DNA of 64,000 nt from Candidatus Avimonas narfae (GCA_904395335.1 CAJFNR010000041.1:16284-80283), one strand, 5' to 3'; counted from the first letter of the stretch, positions 7,880 to 16,317 are shown. Notes: generated by a model from the letters alone, not told the origin. A program made the numbers and translations.

Positions 7880-9476
7880 ATCTCATCCCTCTTTCCAGAT
7901 CTTCGCGGTAATCGTCATAAAGTACGGCGGCGTCGGACAGCTCCACCAGGGTATCCCCCACCGCGTCCAGCGCCTTCTGGTTCAGGCCGTCCACCAGCAC
8001 CTCCAGCATCTGGCCGTGACGGCGCGCGGAATCGTACAAGGCGTTCAGCGGCGCACCATCCAGCAGCAGGCGCACCGCCTCCCGCTCCGCCGCTGTAAAC
8101 GAATAAACCAGGGCGGCCCAGGGATCGCCACCCTCCGGTGAAGATTCCACCGCTAGCGGCGCCTCGGCGTCTTCCTCTCCGGCAGATGTCCATTCACTGC
8201 CGGGAGTATCCCCTTCCGCGGGAGCTTCTGTTTCCGGATATGTCTCCGGCTCCACCAGCAACTTCTCCTGCGTCTGGAGGGCGTTCTCCCGGATCCGATC
8301 CAAATGGACGGGGTCCACGGTGACCACCTTTCGATGGGATAGGCGGTAATATTCCTGGATAGCCCCGTCCACCCGCTGCCAGAAGCCCTTCTCCTCCGAC
8401 AGCATCCCACCGGGATCCACGTTCAACCGGTACCGGTACCCGGAAGCCTGGCGGTAAAACTGCTCCACCCGTTTAAAGAGCAGGCCGATCAGCCGCCTTC
8501 CCGACTCCTTACACATCCGGTTCCGGCTGGACTTCCACCGCACCCCGTCATACCAATAGACCTCGGTGTCGGAAAAACGGACGGTGCGGCTTTCCCCGCC
8601 GATACAGGACGGATCGTACAGGGCTTTGGGAAAGGGCTGCCAGATGTTCCCCGCCTGTTCGCAGAAAATCCTCTTTTCCCAGTCGGGGCCGCCCTCCTGC
8701 TGATACCGCACCAGGGAAGCGGCCAGGTAATTGAAACAGGCCCGCATCTCCCGTCCAGTGTCTTCGGTGTAAAAGCGGGACTGCTCCGGTTTGTAGGCGG
8801 ACAGGGGCGCGTAAAAGGCATAAAAATCCTCCTGCTCCGCCGGTGTGTACAGACGGCGCAGCCGTTCGTCCTCCTCCAGCAGGGAGGCAAAGGGCACGTC
8901 AAAACCGCCGGTGATGTAATAATCCTTGACCCAGATTGGCATATAGTGATCCAGCTTGGGTTCAAACTCCCGGTATTCCTCCCAGATCTGTACCAGCCGC
9001 CGCAGCCCGTCCCGGCTGTCCTCCACCCCGATGTGGTGGATCAGCTCATACAAATACACAAAGACATAGGAAAAGGAGGTGCGGCGGATTTCCCCCTGAC
9101 GCACCCGGGTCCGCCAGGAAAAATAGGTCCGCCACTGTTCGTAATCCATCATCTGATAGCTGGGGAAATACATGGAAAAAGGGTGATCGCCCTGATAATC
9201 GTCCTCAAAATCCTCCATCATCCGGGCCTGCTGGTAAAAAACCGCCGCTTGCTGCCGCTTATCCCGGCCCGCCGGTGGAAAATTCCCCAGAGCTAGGCGC
9301 CGCATCTCCAGAAAACGGCGGATGCGCCGGGCGGAAGCGGTCTTTTCTCCCCCCGCGAGCGGGCGCACCGGCTCCCGCACCGGCGGTTCTTCCCGGACGG
9401 GCGTGGCCTCCACCACCACCTCGGCAAAGGGGTCGTCCGCCATCGGCGGCCATGTGGATGTGTTCTGCCCATCCAT
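7866..9476 (-). CDS. sngA: TerB-N/TerB-C domain protein, Shango SngA-like
   Basis: 536 residues from the ATG at 9476, which has GGGAGG 8 bp upstream; the open frame runs further but crosses the promoter. A variable acidic/proline N-terminus precedes a TerB-N type domain (FYQQARMMEDFEDDYQG, MYFPSYQMMDYEQWRTYFSW, RRTSFSYVFVYLYELIHHIG). The C-terminal part is TerB-C-like with an acidic linker and FTAAEREAVRLLLDG. TerB domains are linked to phage and metal stress systems. First gene of the operon; a strong sigma-A promoter lies at 9525-9553. No toxin or nuclease motif is visible in it. Confidence 0.77.
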   Translation of the reverse strand: MDGQNTSTWPPMADDPFAEVVVEATPVREEPPVREPVRPLAGGEKTASARRIRRFLEMRRLALGNFPPAGRDKRQQAAVFYQQARMMEDFEDDYQGDHPFSMYFPSYQMMDYEQWRTYFSWRTRVRQGEIRRTSFSYVFVYLYELIHHIGVEDSRDGLRRLVQIWEEYREFEPKLDHYMPIWVKDYYITGGFDVPFASLLEEDERLRRLYTPAEQEDFYAFYAPLSAYKPEQSRFYTEDTGREMRACFNYLAASLVRYQQEGGPDWEKRIFCEQAGNIWQPFPKALYDPSCIGGESRTVRFSDTEVYWYDGVRWKSSRNRMCKESGRRLIGLLFKRVEQFYRQASGYRYRLNVDPGGMLSEEKGFWQRVDGAIQEYYRLSHRKVVTVDPVHLDRIRENALQTQEKLLVEPETYPETEAPAEGDTPGSEWTSAGEEDAEAPLAVESSPEGGDPWAALVYSFTAAEREAVRLLLDGAPLNALYDSARRHGQMLEVLVDGLNQKALDAVGDTLVELSDAAVLYDDYREDLERGMRYESE

Positions 9477-9524
9477 AACGTTTCCTCCCGCGGAGCATCG
9501 AACAATAATTCGGAACTTTTGTTC

Positions 9525-9553
9525 ATTATAGCGCATCTTTCCGGCGGTGACAA
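9525..9553 (-). promoter_or_regulatory. Sigma-A promoter of the Shango-like operon
   Basis: Minus strand TTGTCA (9548-9553), 17-nt spacer, TATAAT (9525-9530). Near-consensus, so the defence operon is probably expressed constitutively unless repressed. A GAACAA...TTGTTC inverted repeat covers the predicted start region and could be an operator. Confidence 0.82.
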
Positions 9554-9627
9554 GAGTCTTCGCGGGAAAAGCGGCAGAGGCAAAAAAATTCCGGCGTTTC
9601 GTTTTATCAACCGCGCCCAATTTCTCC

Positions 9628-9656
9628 TTGACAAGGGGCCGGTTCCCTGATAGAAT
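9628..9656 (+). promoter_or_regulatory. Sigma-A promoter of blaI
   Basis: TTGACA (9628-9633), 17-nt spacer, TAGAAT (9651-9656). It is divergent from the defence operon promoter, with 74 bp between the two -35 boxes. The operator-like motif at 9666-9680 lies right after the expected start point. Confidence 0.82.
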
Positions 9657-9665
9657 CCGGTTAAA

Positions 9666-9680
9666 GACGATTGTAGTTTA
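9666..9680 (-). promoter_or_regulatory. BlaI-type operator at the blaI transcription start
   Basis: On the minus strand TAAACTACAATCGTC. It contains the ACTACA half-site typical of BlaI/MecI operators and matches 13 of 15 positions with TAAACTACATTTGTC at 13415-13429. Its position just after the -10 box suggests auto-repression. Confidence 0.55.
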
Positions 9681-9704
9681 ATGCTGCCGGAAAGGATGGA
9701 CGCC

Positions 9705-10079
9705 GTGAAAAAGCTGCCGGATGCGGAATTTCAGGTGATGAAGGCGATCTGGGGAATGGCTCCGCCGGTGACCTCGGCTTCCGTTATGGAGGCGCTGCCG
9801 CCGGAGCAGGCGGGCTGGAAATCCCAAACCGTGGTCACGCTGCTAAGCCGGCTGCAGAAAAAGGGGTTCCTCCGCTCCGAAAAGCCCGGCAAGGAACGGG
9901 AATACTTTCCAACGGTCACACAGGAGGAATACCTGCAGGTGGAAACCCAAAGCCTTGTGCGCAAATTCGGCGGCACCTCCGCCCCCCGGCTGGTGCGTTG
10001 TTTGCTGGACGATCAAAAGCTGAGCCGGGAAGATATCGAAGAGCTGCGCCAATGGTTGGATCAGCAGGGTCCCCGGTAA
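9705..10079 (+). CDS. blaI: BlaI/MecI/CopY family repressor
   Basis: A 124-residue winged-helix repressor. The GTG at 9705 gives (M)KKLPDAEFQVMKAIWGMAPP, the usual family N-terminus, and has GGAAAGGA 8 bp upstream; ATGs at 9681 and 9696 are in frame but badly spaced from the ribosome site. The recognition helix region reads WKSQTVVTLLSRLQKKGFLR, and the C-terminal helices are for dimerisation. BlaI proteins are inactivated by cleavage when the partner BlaR1 sensor is activated. A BlaR1-like gene follows 293 bp downstream. Confidence 0.9.
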   Translation: MKKLPDAEFQVMKAIWGMAPPVTSASVMEALPPEQAGWKSQTVVTLLSRLQKKGFLRSEKPGKEREYFPTVTQEEYLQVETQSLVRKFGGTSAPRLVRCLLDDQKLSREDIEELRQWLDQQGPR

Positions 10080-10310
10080 CTGCAGCCGGCTTCGGATTGA
10101 CGGGGATAAGGCGTAAGCGGCACAGAAGCGTACAGCCGGTTTTCACCTCGTCAGGCATCTTGCGTGCCGCCTGTCTACAGATTATCGACGATGTCCTCTA
10201 ACCCCGCTTTGTGTAAGCCCCCGGTCTATCCGTTCCGCACAAATCCATATCCCCACAGTGGAAGGCTGTGTACGCCTCGGTTTTCTTATGGTTTTCCTTG
10301 AACTACTGTG

Positions 10311-10343
10311 CGGGCGCTGCGGCAACTCCAGCTGCCGTGCCCG
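10311..10343 (+). other. Stem-loop in the leader of the blaR1-like gene
   Basis: CGGGC and CGGCA pair with TGCCG and GCCCG around an 8-nt loop, ending about 15 nt before the GGAGGG ribosome site. There is no T-run, so it is not an intrinsic terminator. It may modulate translation or mark an mRNA processing point in the blaI-blaR1 gap. Nothing else recognisable lies in 10080-10372. Confidence 0.4.
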
Positions 10344-10372
10344 TATCGAGCTTCGGTAATGGAGGGATATCC

Positions 10373-11491
10373 ATGAAACACTTTGTGCTGAGCCTGCTGA
10401 CCTGTTCGCTAAGTATGACCGTCATTGCCCTGCTATTCCGGCTGATCTGCCGCCGTCTGGGCAACCGCTATGCCGCCCGGTGGCGGTACGGCGTGTGGCT
10501 GGTGGTTCTTCTCGGATTCCTGCTGCCGGTACGTCCCGCCCTGCCCTCCTTCCAGGTCATCTCCCCCGCCGGAAGTTCCCCGTCCGGGGCGGCTGCCCCC
10601 GGCGGATTTGACCCGTATCCGATCCTGTTTATCATCTGGGCGGCAGGCAGCGGCCTGATGCTGGCCAGCCTCCTGTCCCGTCACATCGCTTTTCGCCGGA
10701 CAACGGCGCGTCTGAGCACGCCCCTTACGGAAGAGGAAGAAAACCTTGCCGGCTGTGTGCTGGAAGAGCTGTCCGGAAAGCCCGTTCCGGTCCAGCGGTG
10801 CCGCGGGGTAAGCGGCCCCATGGCCATCGGGGTTTTCCGGCCACGGATCCTTCTTCCCCATCGCGCCTATACCGCCGAAGAGCTGTCCCTGGTACTGCGC
10901 CATGAGTTGACCCACTGCCGCCGCCATGATCTGCTGTTTCAGGCCCTGCTGGCCGCTGGACGCTGCCTGCATTGGTTCAACCCCCTGTTCCCTCTCATCC
11001 AGCGGATGATGGAACGGGATTGCGAACTGGCCTGCGACGAGGCGGTGCTGGGCCAGGCCTCTGCGGATACCCGGAGCCGGTATTGCCGTCTACTGCTGGA
11101 TACCGCCGCCTGGCAGTCAGAACGCGGCACCCTGCTCTCCACCCATTTCGGCGGCGGCAAGGCTTCTCTCCGGCAGCGGCTGTCCAGTGCCTTGGACAGC
11201 GGGAAACGTTGCCGTTTTCTCGTCGTGGCGGCGGCACTGCTGGCTTTGACGGTGGGATGCGGGGTATTCTTCCCCGCCCGGGCGGCATCCGATCCCCCGT
11301 ACTCCGGCACAGGAGGAAGGTCCTTCGACTATGCCCTTATGGAGCACACGGTCAGCCAGGCACAGCAGCCTGACGGCACCGGTTCCACGTTCACAACTCC
11401 CACCGGCGGGGAGGACGGAGCCATCGGGGAATCGGACGAAGGCGACGATATTTCCTTCACCACCGTTGTCTGGAATGGGGATGATTTTTAA
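10373..11491 (+). CDS. BlaR1-like M56 membrane metallopeptidase lacking a penicillin-binding sensor
   Basis: 372 residues from the ATG at 10373 (GGAGGG 8 bp upstream; the open frame extends 35 codons further without a ribosome site). N-terminal membrane segments (MKHFVLSLLTCSLSMTVIAL, YGVWLVVLLGFLLPV, LFIIWAAGSGLMLASLL) surround a cytoplasmic M56 domain with the zinc motif HELTHCRRHD (His177, His181) and CELACDEAVL. A further membrane segment near residue 290 is followed by only ~80 residues of low-complexity acidic tail. The ~240-residue penicilloyl-sensor domain of true BlaR1 is missing, so the signal it responds to is unknown. Confidence 0.87.
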   Translation: MKHFVLSLLTCSLSMTVIALLFRLICRRLGNRYAARWRYGVWLVVLLGFLLPVRPALPSFQVISPAGSSPSGAAAPGGFDPYPILFIIWAAGSGLMLASLLSRHIAFRRTTARLSTPLTEEEENLAGCVLEELSGKPVPVQRCRGVSGPMAIGVFRPRILLPHRAYTAEELSLVLRHELTHCRRHDLLFQALLAAGRCLHWFNPLFPLIQRMMERDCELACDEAVLGQASADTRSRYCRLLLDTAAWQSERGTLLSTHFGGGKASLRQRLSSALDSGKRCRFLVVAAALLALTVGCGVFFPARAASDPPYSGTGGRSFDYALMEHTVSQAQQPDGTGSTFTTPTGGEDGAIGESDEGDDISFTTVVWNGDDF

Positions 11492-11535
11492 CCTCCAGCG
11501 CATCCGGCCCCATCTTTTATGGAAGGAGTTCCGCT

Positions 11536-13329
11536 ATGCCGCTTCCCGTTCCCCCTTCTCTCGGCGCCTTTTCCCTTTCCCGCTGTTTTAAGCGGCTGGC
11601 GGCAGCCTGGTTTGCCGTCAACGCTGCTGCCCTGACGGCGGGCGGCCCGTTCAACACTACGGAGTATGCCGCTGCCCTCCCCTCCTGGCTGTGGGTGGCG
11701 GGAACGGCCGGGGTGTTCCTATTGCTGTCCCTTCCCGCTCTCCGGTCCCGCCATCCGCTGGACGATTACTATCTTCTGGGCGGATCCCTGCTTTACGGCG
11801 TCGGGCTAGTGGGCAGCTACACGGGGGCTGCTTCCTATGGCTTTGTGGGAGTGGTGCTGCTGGCGCTGGCTTTGCTGTGGTACCCCCTGCTCAAGCAGCC
11901 GGATTTTCACCCGTTTCCCTTCTCCATGCCCCGGAAAGCAGCGCTCATCGGCACCGCCGTATGCGGCGTCCTGTTGGCGGCGGTAACGGGAACAGTTACC
12001 TGCCTGCGCTACGCCAATTACCAGTCCCCCAACTACGACTTCGGCCTGTTTTGCCAGATGTTCCACTACCTGAAGGAGACGCTGCTGCCCCTGACCACCA
12101 GCGAGCGCAACCAGCTGCTCTCCCATTTCGCCGTGCACCTGTCACCCATCTGGTACGTGCTGCTGCCCGCCTATTGCCTGTTCCCCTCCCCCTACACCCT
12201 GCAGATCGCACAGGCGGTGGTGCTGGCCCTGGGCCTGATCCCCCTGTACCTGATCTGCCGGAAACGGGGGTTGTCCCCCAAAGCGACCCTAGCCTTCAGC
12301 GGGCTGTATGCCCTGTATCCGGCCCTGAGCACGGGCGCCTTTTTCGACATTCATGAAAACTGCTTCCTTCCCCCTCTGCTGCTGACTCTTTTTGCCTGTT
12401 ACGAATACGGAAAATACAAAGGCCTGTTCCTTGCTGCGGCCGGTGTCCTGCTGGTCAAGGAAGACGCGGCGGTCTATTTGCTCTTTTTCGCCCTGTTTCT
12501 CTTTTTCTCCGAAAAGGAACGCCGCCGCGCCCTGTGGCTGGCCGGCATGGGGATCGGGTATTTCCTTCTGGCGATCCTCTGGCTTCAATGGCAGGGCGAA
12601 GGGGCCATGTTCGGCCGCTACGACAACCTGACGGGAACGGAAGGCCTGCTGTCTCTGCCGGATACGCTGCTGCGCAACCCGGGATTCTTCCTCACCCAGC
12701 TGTTTCACACCGATTCCGGGGACGGCGGCAAGCTGCTCTATCTCTTTCAGCTGCTGGTTCCGCTGGCGGGCCTGCCGGTGCTGGCGCGGAGGCCCGGACG
12801 TCTGTTGCTGCTAGCCCCCCTCCTGCTCAACCTGCTGACCCAATACCGCTATCAATACGACATCGGTTTTCAGTACAGCTTCGGGATTGCCGCTTTCCTT
12901 TTCTATGCAGCAGTACTCAATACATCGGAGCTGCCGCCCCGCTGGCGGCCCCGGCTGCTGCTTTACGCGGGAGCTGCCTGCCTGCTGTTGTTCCAGACGG
13001 CGGTGCTTCCTTTCCTGAACAATCAGGTGGCCCTCGTCCGGGAAAATGCCGCGCTCAACGCACAGCTGGACGAGGCAATGGACGCTGTCCCGGAGGGAGC
13101 GTCCGTCACCGCCTCCACCATGTTTGTCCCCCATCTCTCCCAGCGGGACGTGCTGTATGAGCTGACCTATCACCCCACGCCGGACACGGACTATCTGGTG
13201 CTGGACCTGCGCCCTGCCTATCAAAGCGAGTCGATGGCGGAGGCGGCCCCCTTCCTGGAGGCCGGGTATGAGGTAGTTGCCTGTTGGGAAGACGCCGCCG
13301 CTATTCTCCGCGCCCCCGCGGAAGGGTGA
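11536..13329 (+). CDS. DUF2079 multi-pass membrane protein, copy 1
   Basis: 597 residues with about 12-14 hydrophobic segments; GAAGGAG precedes the ATG. The motif NYDFGLFCQMFHYLKETLLP, a short lumenal stretch LLSHFAVHLSPIWYVLLP, and FFDIHENCFLPPLLL are typical of DUF2079, a family structurally related to GT-C glycosyltransferases. The C-terminal soluble tail contains YHPTPDTDYLVLDLRPAYQS. It starts 44 bp after the BlaR1-like gene and is probably in the same operon. Substrate unknown; a role in decorating or exporting a surface glycolipid or polymer is only inference. Confidence 0.85.
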   Translation: MPLPVPPSLGAFSLSRCFKRLAAAWFAVNAAALTAGGPFNTTEYAAALPSWLWVAGTAGVFLLLSLPALRSRHPLDDYYLLGGSLLYGVGLVGSYTGAASYGFVGVVLLALALLWYPLLKQPDFHPFPFSMPRKAALIGTAVCGVLLAAVTGTVTCLRYANYQSPNYDFGLFCQMFHYLKETLLPLTTSERNQLLSHFAVHLSPIWYVLLPAYCLFPSPYTLQIAQAVVLALGLIPLYLICRKRGLSPKATLAFSGLYALYPALSTGAFFDIHENCFLPPLLLTLFACYEYGKYKGLFLAAAGVLLVKEDAAVYLLFFALFLFFSEKERRRALWLAGMGIGYFLLAILWLQWQGEGAMFGRYDNLTGTEGLLSLPDTLLRNPGFFLTQLFHTDSGDGGKLLYLFQLLVPLAGLPVLARRPGRLLLLAPLLLNLLTQYRYQYDIGFQYSFGIAAFLFYAAVLNTSELPPRWRPRLLLYAGAACLLLFQTAVLPFLNNQVALVRENAALNAQLDEAMDAVPEGASVTASTMFVPHLSQRDVLYELTYHPTPDTDYLVLDLRPAYQSESMAEAAPFLEAGYEVVACWEDAAAILRAPAEG

Positions 13330-13414
13330 GCGCCGTTTTGTCCTGACCATCCGGCCCATCCTCCACCGGGGACGCCGCTTCCCGGAGCGGAAGGGGGCGG
13401 TTTGCCGTCTCCAA

Positions 13415-13429
13415 TAAACTACATTTGTC
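13415..13429 (+). promoter_or_regulatory. BlaI-type operator 1 before DUF2079 copy 2
   Basis: TAAACTACATTTGTC, 13 of 15 positions shared with the inverted motif at the blaI start and 14 of 15 with the site at 13495. It lies 113 bp upstream of the second DUF2079 gene. Confidence 0.5.
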
Positions 13430-13494
13430 TTTTTGCATCCCTGCCGGCACCGATGGAATCCCGGTCCAGGGTTTCGCTGTATTTTTGCGCCCGG

Positions 13495-13509
13495 TTAACT
13501 ACATTTGTC
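13495..13509 (+). promoter_or_regulatory. BlaI-type operator 2 before DUF2079 copy 2
   Basis: TTAACTACATTTGTC, followed by TTTATT and then the GAGG ribosome site of the gene at 13528. It starts 80 bp after operator 1 in the same orientation, so the two sites sit close to eight helical turns apart. Confidence 0.5.
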
Positions 13510-13527
13510 TTTATTTGAGGTTGTTCT

Positions 13528-15324
13528 ATGAATTTTCCCCGTATCCGCGCGGCCATGCTCTCCTCCCGCTGCCTGAAACGCGCCGGCGCCGCCTGGTTTC
13601 TTTCGTGCTGTACGGCGCTGTCCTTCTCCGGCAGCTTTGCATCACCGGAGGCTGTCACTGTCCCGCTTTGGCTCTGGGGAGCCGGAACAGCGGCATGGTT
13701 CCTTGCCCTGTCCTTCCCCTGCGTGCTGGTGCCCGCCCGGGCCTACCCGGACGACCATTTCCTGTTGGGAGCATCGCTGCTTTACGCCATGCTGCTGATG
13801 AGAAGCTATGGAGGGAAAGCCCCTTATGTGTTTGCCGCCGCCGTGCTGACCGCCCTTTTTCTGCTGTGGTTCCCTTTGCTGAGACAGCGGGATTTTCGCC
13901 TGTTTCCCCTATCGCTGGGATGGAGAGGCGTGATCGCCGCCGCTGTCGGATGGGGTGTTCTTTTCGTGGCCGTGTCGGGAGGCGTCACCTGCCTGCGCTA
14001 TGCCAACTACCGCACGCCTAACTTTGATTTCGGTCTGTTCTGCCAGATGTTTCACAACATGAAGGAAACCCTGCTGCCTATGACCACCAGCGAACGAAAC
14101 GGTCTGCTTTCCCATTTCGCCGTGCATCTGTCTCCCATCTGGTATGTGCTGCTCCCCTTTTACTGCCTCTTTCCGTCTCCCTACACCTTGCAGGCCGGCC
14201 AGGCCGTCATCCTTGCCAGCGGCCTGATTCCGCTGTATCTTTTATGCCGGAAGCGCGGGCTTTCTCCGAAAAGCACGGTACTTTTCTGTGCCCTGTACGC
14301 GCTGTATCCGGCCCTGAGCACCGGCGGCTTTTACGACATCCACGAAAACTGCTTCCTCACACCGCTGCTTCTGGGGCTTTTTGCCTGCTACGAATACCGA
14401 AGGTTCCGGCTGATGTTCGCCGCGGCGCTGGCCGTTCTGCTGGTCAAGGAGGACGCCGCTGTCTATCTTCTCTTTTTTGCCCTCTATCTCTTCTTCTCAG
14501 AAAAGCAACGCCGCCGCGCCCTTCTTCTGGCGGCGGTAGGCCTGCTGTACTTCGTCCTGGCCATCCTGTGGCTCCAATGGCAGGGGGAGGGCGCCATGTT
14601 CGGGCGCTACGCCAATCTGACCGGCGATGGCGGGCTGCTTTCCCTGCCCGGAACGCTGCTGCGCAATCCCGGCTTCTTCCTCACCCAGCTGTTTCACACC
14701 GATTCCGGAAGCGGCGGTAAGCTGCTGTACCTGTTCCAGCTGTTGATTCCCTTGGGCGGCCTGCCGCTGATGGCCGGTAGGCCGGGCCGCCTGCTATTGC
14801 TGGCTCCTCTCCTGCTCAACCTGCTGACCCAATACGTGTATCAATACGACACAGGGTTTCAGTACAGCTTTGGTATCACGGCTTTTCTGTTTTATGCCGC
14901 GGTCCTCAATGGCGCGGAGTTATCCCCCCGTCTGCGGCCCCGGGCGCTGCTGGGGGCCGGAGCCGCCTGCCTGCTGCTGTTTCAGACGGCAGTGATCCCC
15001 ACCCTGAGGGATCAGCTCGCCTATGCCTGTGAGCACCAGGAGGAGCTGCGGCTGCTTCAACAAGCGGTATCCACCGTGCCGGAGGGTGCCTCGGTAACCG
15101 CCTCCTGTATGCTGGTGGCCCCTCTGTCCCAGCGGGAGGAGCTGTACGAGCTGAAATACCACCCCTCCCCGGATACCGACTATCTGGTGCTGGACCTGCG
15201 CCCCGCCTATCGGAGCGAATCGCTGCAGGAGGCACGGCCCTTCCGGGAGGCAGGATACGAAACCGTCGGCTATTGGGACGGCGCCGCGGAAATTCTCCGG
15301 GCGCCGTGGGTTCCGGCTTCCTGA
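13528..15324 (+). CDS. DUF2079 multi-pass membrane protein, copy 2
   Basis: 598 residues, colinear with copy 1 over its whole length. It shares long identical blocks such as PNFDFGLFCQMFHNMKETLL, LLSHFAVHLSPIWYVLLPFY, VLLVKEDAAVYLLFFAL and DTDYLVLDLRPAYRSESL, and diverges most in the first ~150 residues. This is a tandem duplication with both copies intact. It has its own upstream region with two BlaI-like operators, whereas copy 1 follows the BlaR1-like gene directly. A long terminator follows at 15333. Function unknown; GT-C-like membrane enzyme is the best guess. Confidence 0.85.
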   Translation: MNFPRIRAAMLSSRCLKRAGAAWFLSCCTALSFSGSFASPEAVTVPLWLWGAGTAAWFLALSFPCVLVPARAYPDDHFLLGASLLYAMLLMRSYGGKAPYVFAAAVLTALFLLWFPLLRQRDFRLFPLSLGWRGVIAAAVGWGVLFVAVSGGVTCLRYANYRTPNFDFGLFCQMFHNMKETLLPMTTSERNGLLSHFAVHLSPIWYVLLPFYCLFPSPYTLQAGQAVILASGLIPLYLLCRKRGLSPKSTVLFCALYALYPALSTGGFYDIHENCFLTPLLLGLFACYEYRRFRLMFAAALAVLLVKEDAAVYLLFFALYLFFSEKQRRRALLLAAVGLLYFVLAILWLQWQGEGAMFGRYANLTGDGGLLSLPGTLLRNPGFFLTQLFHTDSGSGGKLLYLFQLLIPLGGLPLMAGRPGRLLLLAPLLLNLLTQYVYQYDTGFQYSFGITAFLFYAAVLNGAELSPRLRPRALLGAGAACLLLFQTAVIPTLRDQLAYACEHQEELRLLQQAVSTVPEGASVTASCMLVAPLSQREELYELKYHPSPDTDYLVLDLRPAYRSESLQEARPFREAGYETVGYWDGAAEILRAPWVPAS

Positions 15325-15332
15325 CGGATCCG

Positions 15333-15400
15333 GCCCCCCCTCATATCCGCCGGCGAAGCCTTTCTTTGATACCGGCCGGATATCGTTGGGGGCTTTTTCA
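15333..15400 (+). terminator. Terminator after the second DUF2079 gene
   Basis: CCCCC / GGGGG outer stem and ATATCCGcCGG / CCGGcCGGATAT inner stem, followed by CTTTTTC. The next ~140 bp (15400-15539) is an AT-rich tract with no gene. Confidence 0.8.
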
Positions 15401-15539
15401 GCCTTTTTCTACGCCACAGCCAAGCAACGAGCGTTATATTCTCTTTAAGTATTTTATTGGCAATTATATTTTCCTTTTTGTATTCTTATTATATATATTT
15501 ACTTTTTGTAATCGATTTATTGGGATTATTCGTTGCTTT

Positions 15540-16310
15540 TTATGGAGCTATCCGATATAGATAGGCATTTCCAGATTTTCCTGTACGGATTAGTGCCCCG
15601 CAAGTATACAAAGTGTAAAGCGCTCCCTGGACCTGTTTGGCGCTGCGGCGAACCGCTTTTTTCAGATCCAGGGAGGTAAAGGGACAGGGCAAATCGAACG
15701 GGAGCAGCTGCCCGTAATCCCCCGTCGTATATAGCTCCCGGATTTCCGGAGGCGCCGCCTTTTCGTCACTGCGGGGTACCCGTTCCAGCCGGTGAGAGCC
15801 ACGTTTGCCGTCCCGGCTCCAGCCGTCCCGCCGCCGGTATTCGTCCAGATCCAGCAGCACCAGCCGTACAGTCAGCCGGGGATGGCCCAGCAGCGGGGCC
15901 AGGTACACCAACTGATCGAAAGCGTCCCATGGCTGACCCTTTTTTGGGGAAGGGTGGGGATCACTCAGGGTTCCGTCCTCCTCCACCCAAATCAGCCGTT
16001 TGGCCCGGGGCAGCGGATACACCACCGTCACCGGATAGTGGGGCAGCATACGTTCCAGCTTTTTGCGCAGTGCGGAAAAGGAGCCGGTCTGGATCTCCAT
16101 CACCCGCTCCCCGTCAAAGATATCCGCGATTTGCCCCGTTTCGGGCAGACGCCGCTCATGGAATGTTTCGTCCGGCTCTGCCCAGTATTTCAGGATAGCG
16201 TGAAGACTCCGCTCCCGCTGAACGTTGATTCCGCCGCTCTCCCCCGCCCGCCGGAGGGAAAGCATGCCTTCCCGGCACGCCTGCTGGAAATCCCCCTTCA
16301 CTGTTTCCAT
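15540..16310 (-). CDS. Hypothetical protein with nuclease-like core and winged-helix-like C-terminus
   Basis: I do not recognise a named family. From the ATG at 16310 the protein has 256 residues; a GTG 3 codons later is better spaced from AAGGAGG and may be the true start. After a helical N-terminus comes GQIADIFDGERVMEIQTGSF and LRKKLERMLPHYPVTVVYPL. The D-x(n)-E-x-Q pattern followed by an amphipathic helix is typical of PD-(D/E)XK nuclease folds. Residues 185-256 look like a winged helix (TSLDLKKAVRRSAKQVQGAL). The start overlaps the ribosome site and stop (TAAGGAGG) of the thioesterase gene, so the two are translationally coupled. Confidence 0.7.
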   Translation of the reverse strand: METVKGDFQQACREGMLSLRRAGESGGINVQRERSLHAILKYWAEPDETFHERRLPETGQIADIFDGERVMEIQTGSFSALRKKLERMLPHYPVTVVYPLPRAKRLIWVEEDGTLSDPHPSPKKGQPWDAFDQLVYLAPLLGHPRLTVRLVLLDLDEYRRRDGWSRDGKRGSHRLERVPRSDEKAAPPEIRELYTTGDYGQLLPFDLPCPFTSLDLKKAVRRSAKQVQGALYTLYTCGALIRTGKSGNAYLYRIAP

Positions 16311-16317
16311 CCCCTCC

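Noticed and set aside
9996..10201. Small plus-strand frame after blaI
   Set aside because: Overlaps the blaI 3' end and has no ribosome site or recognisable product.
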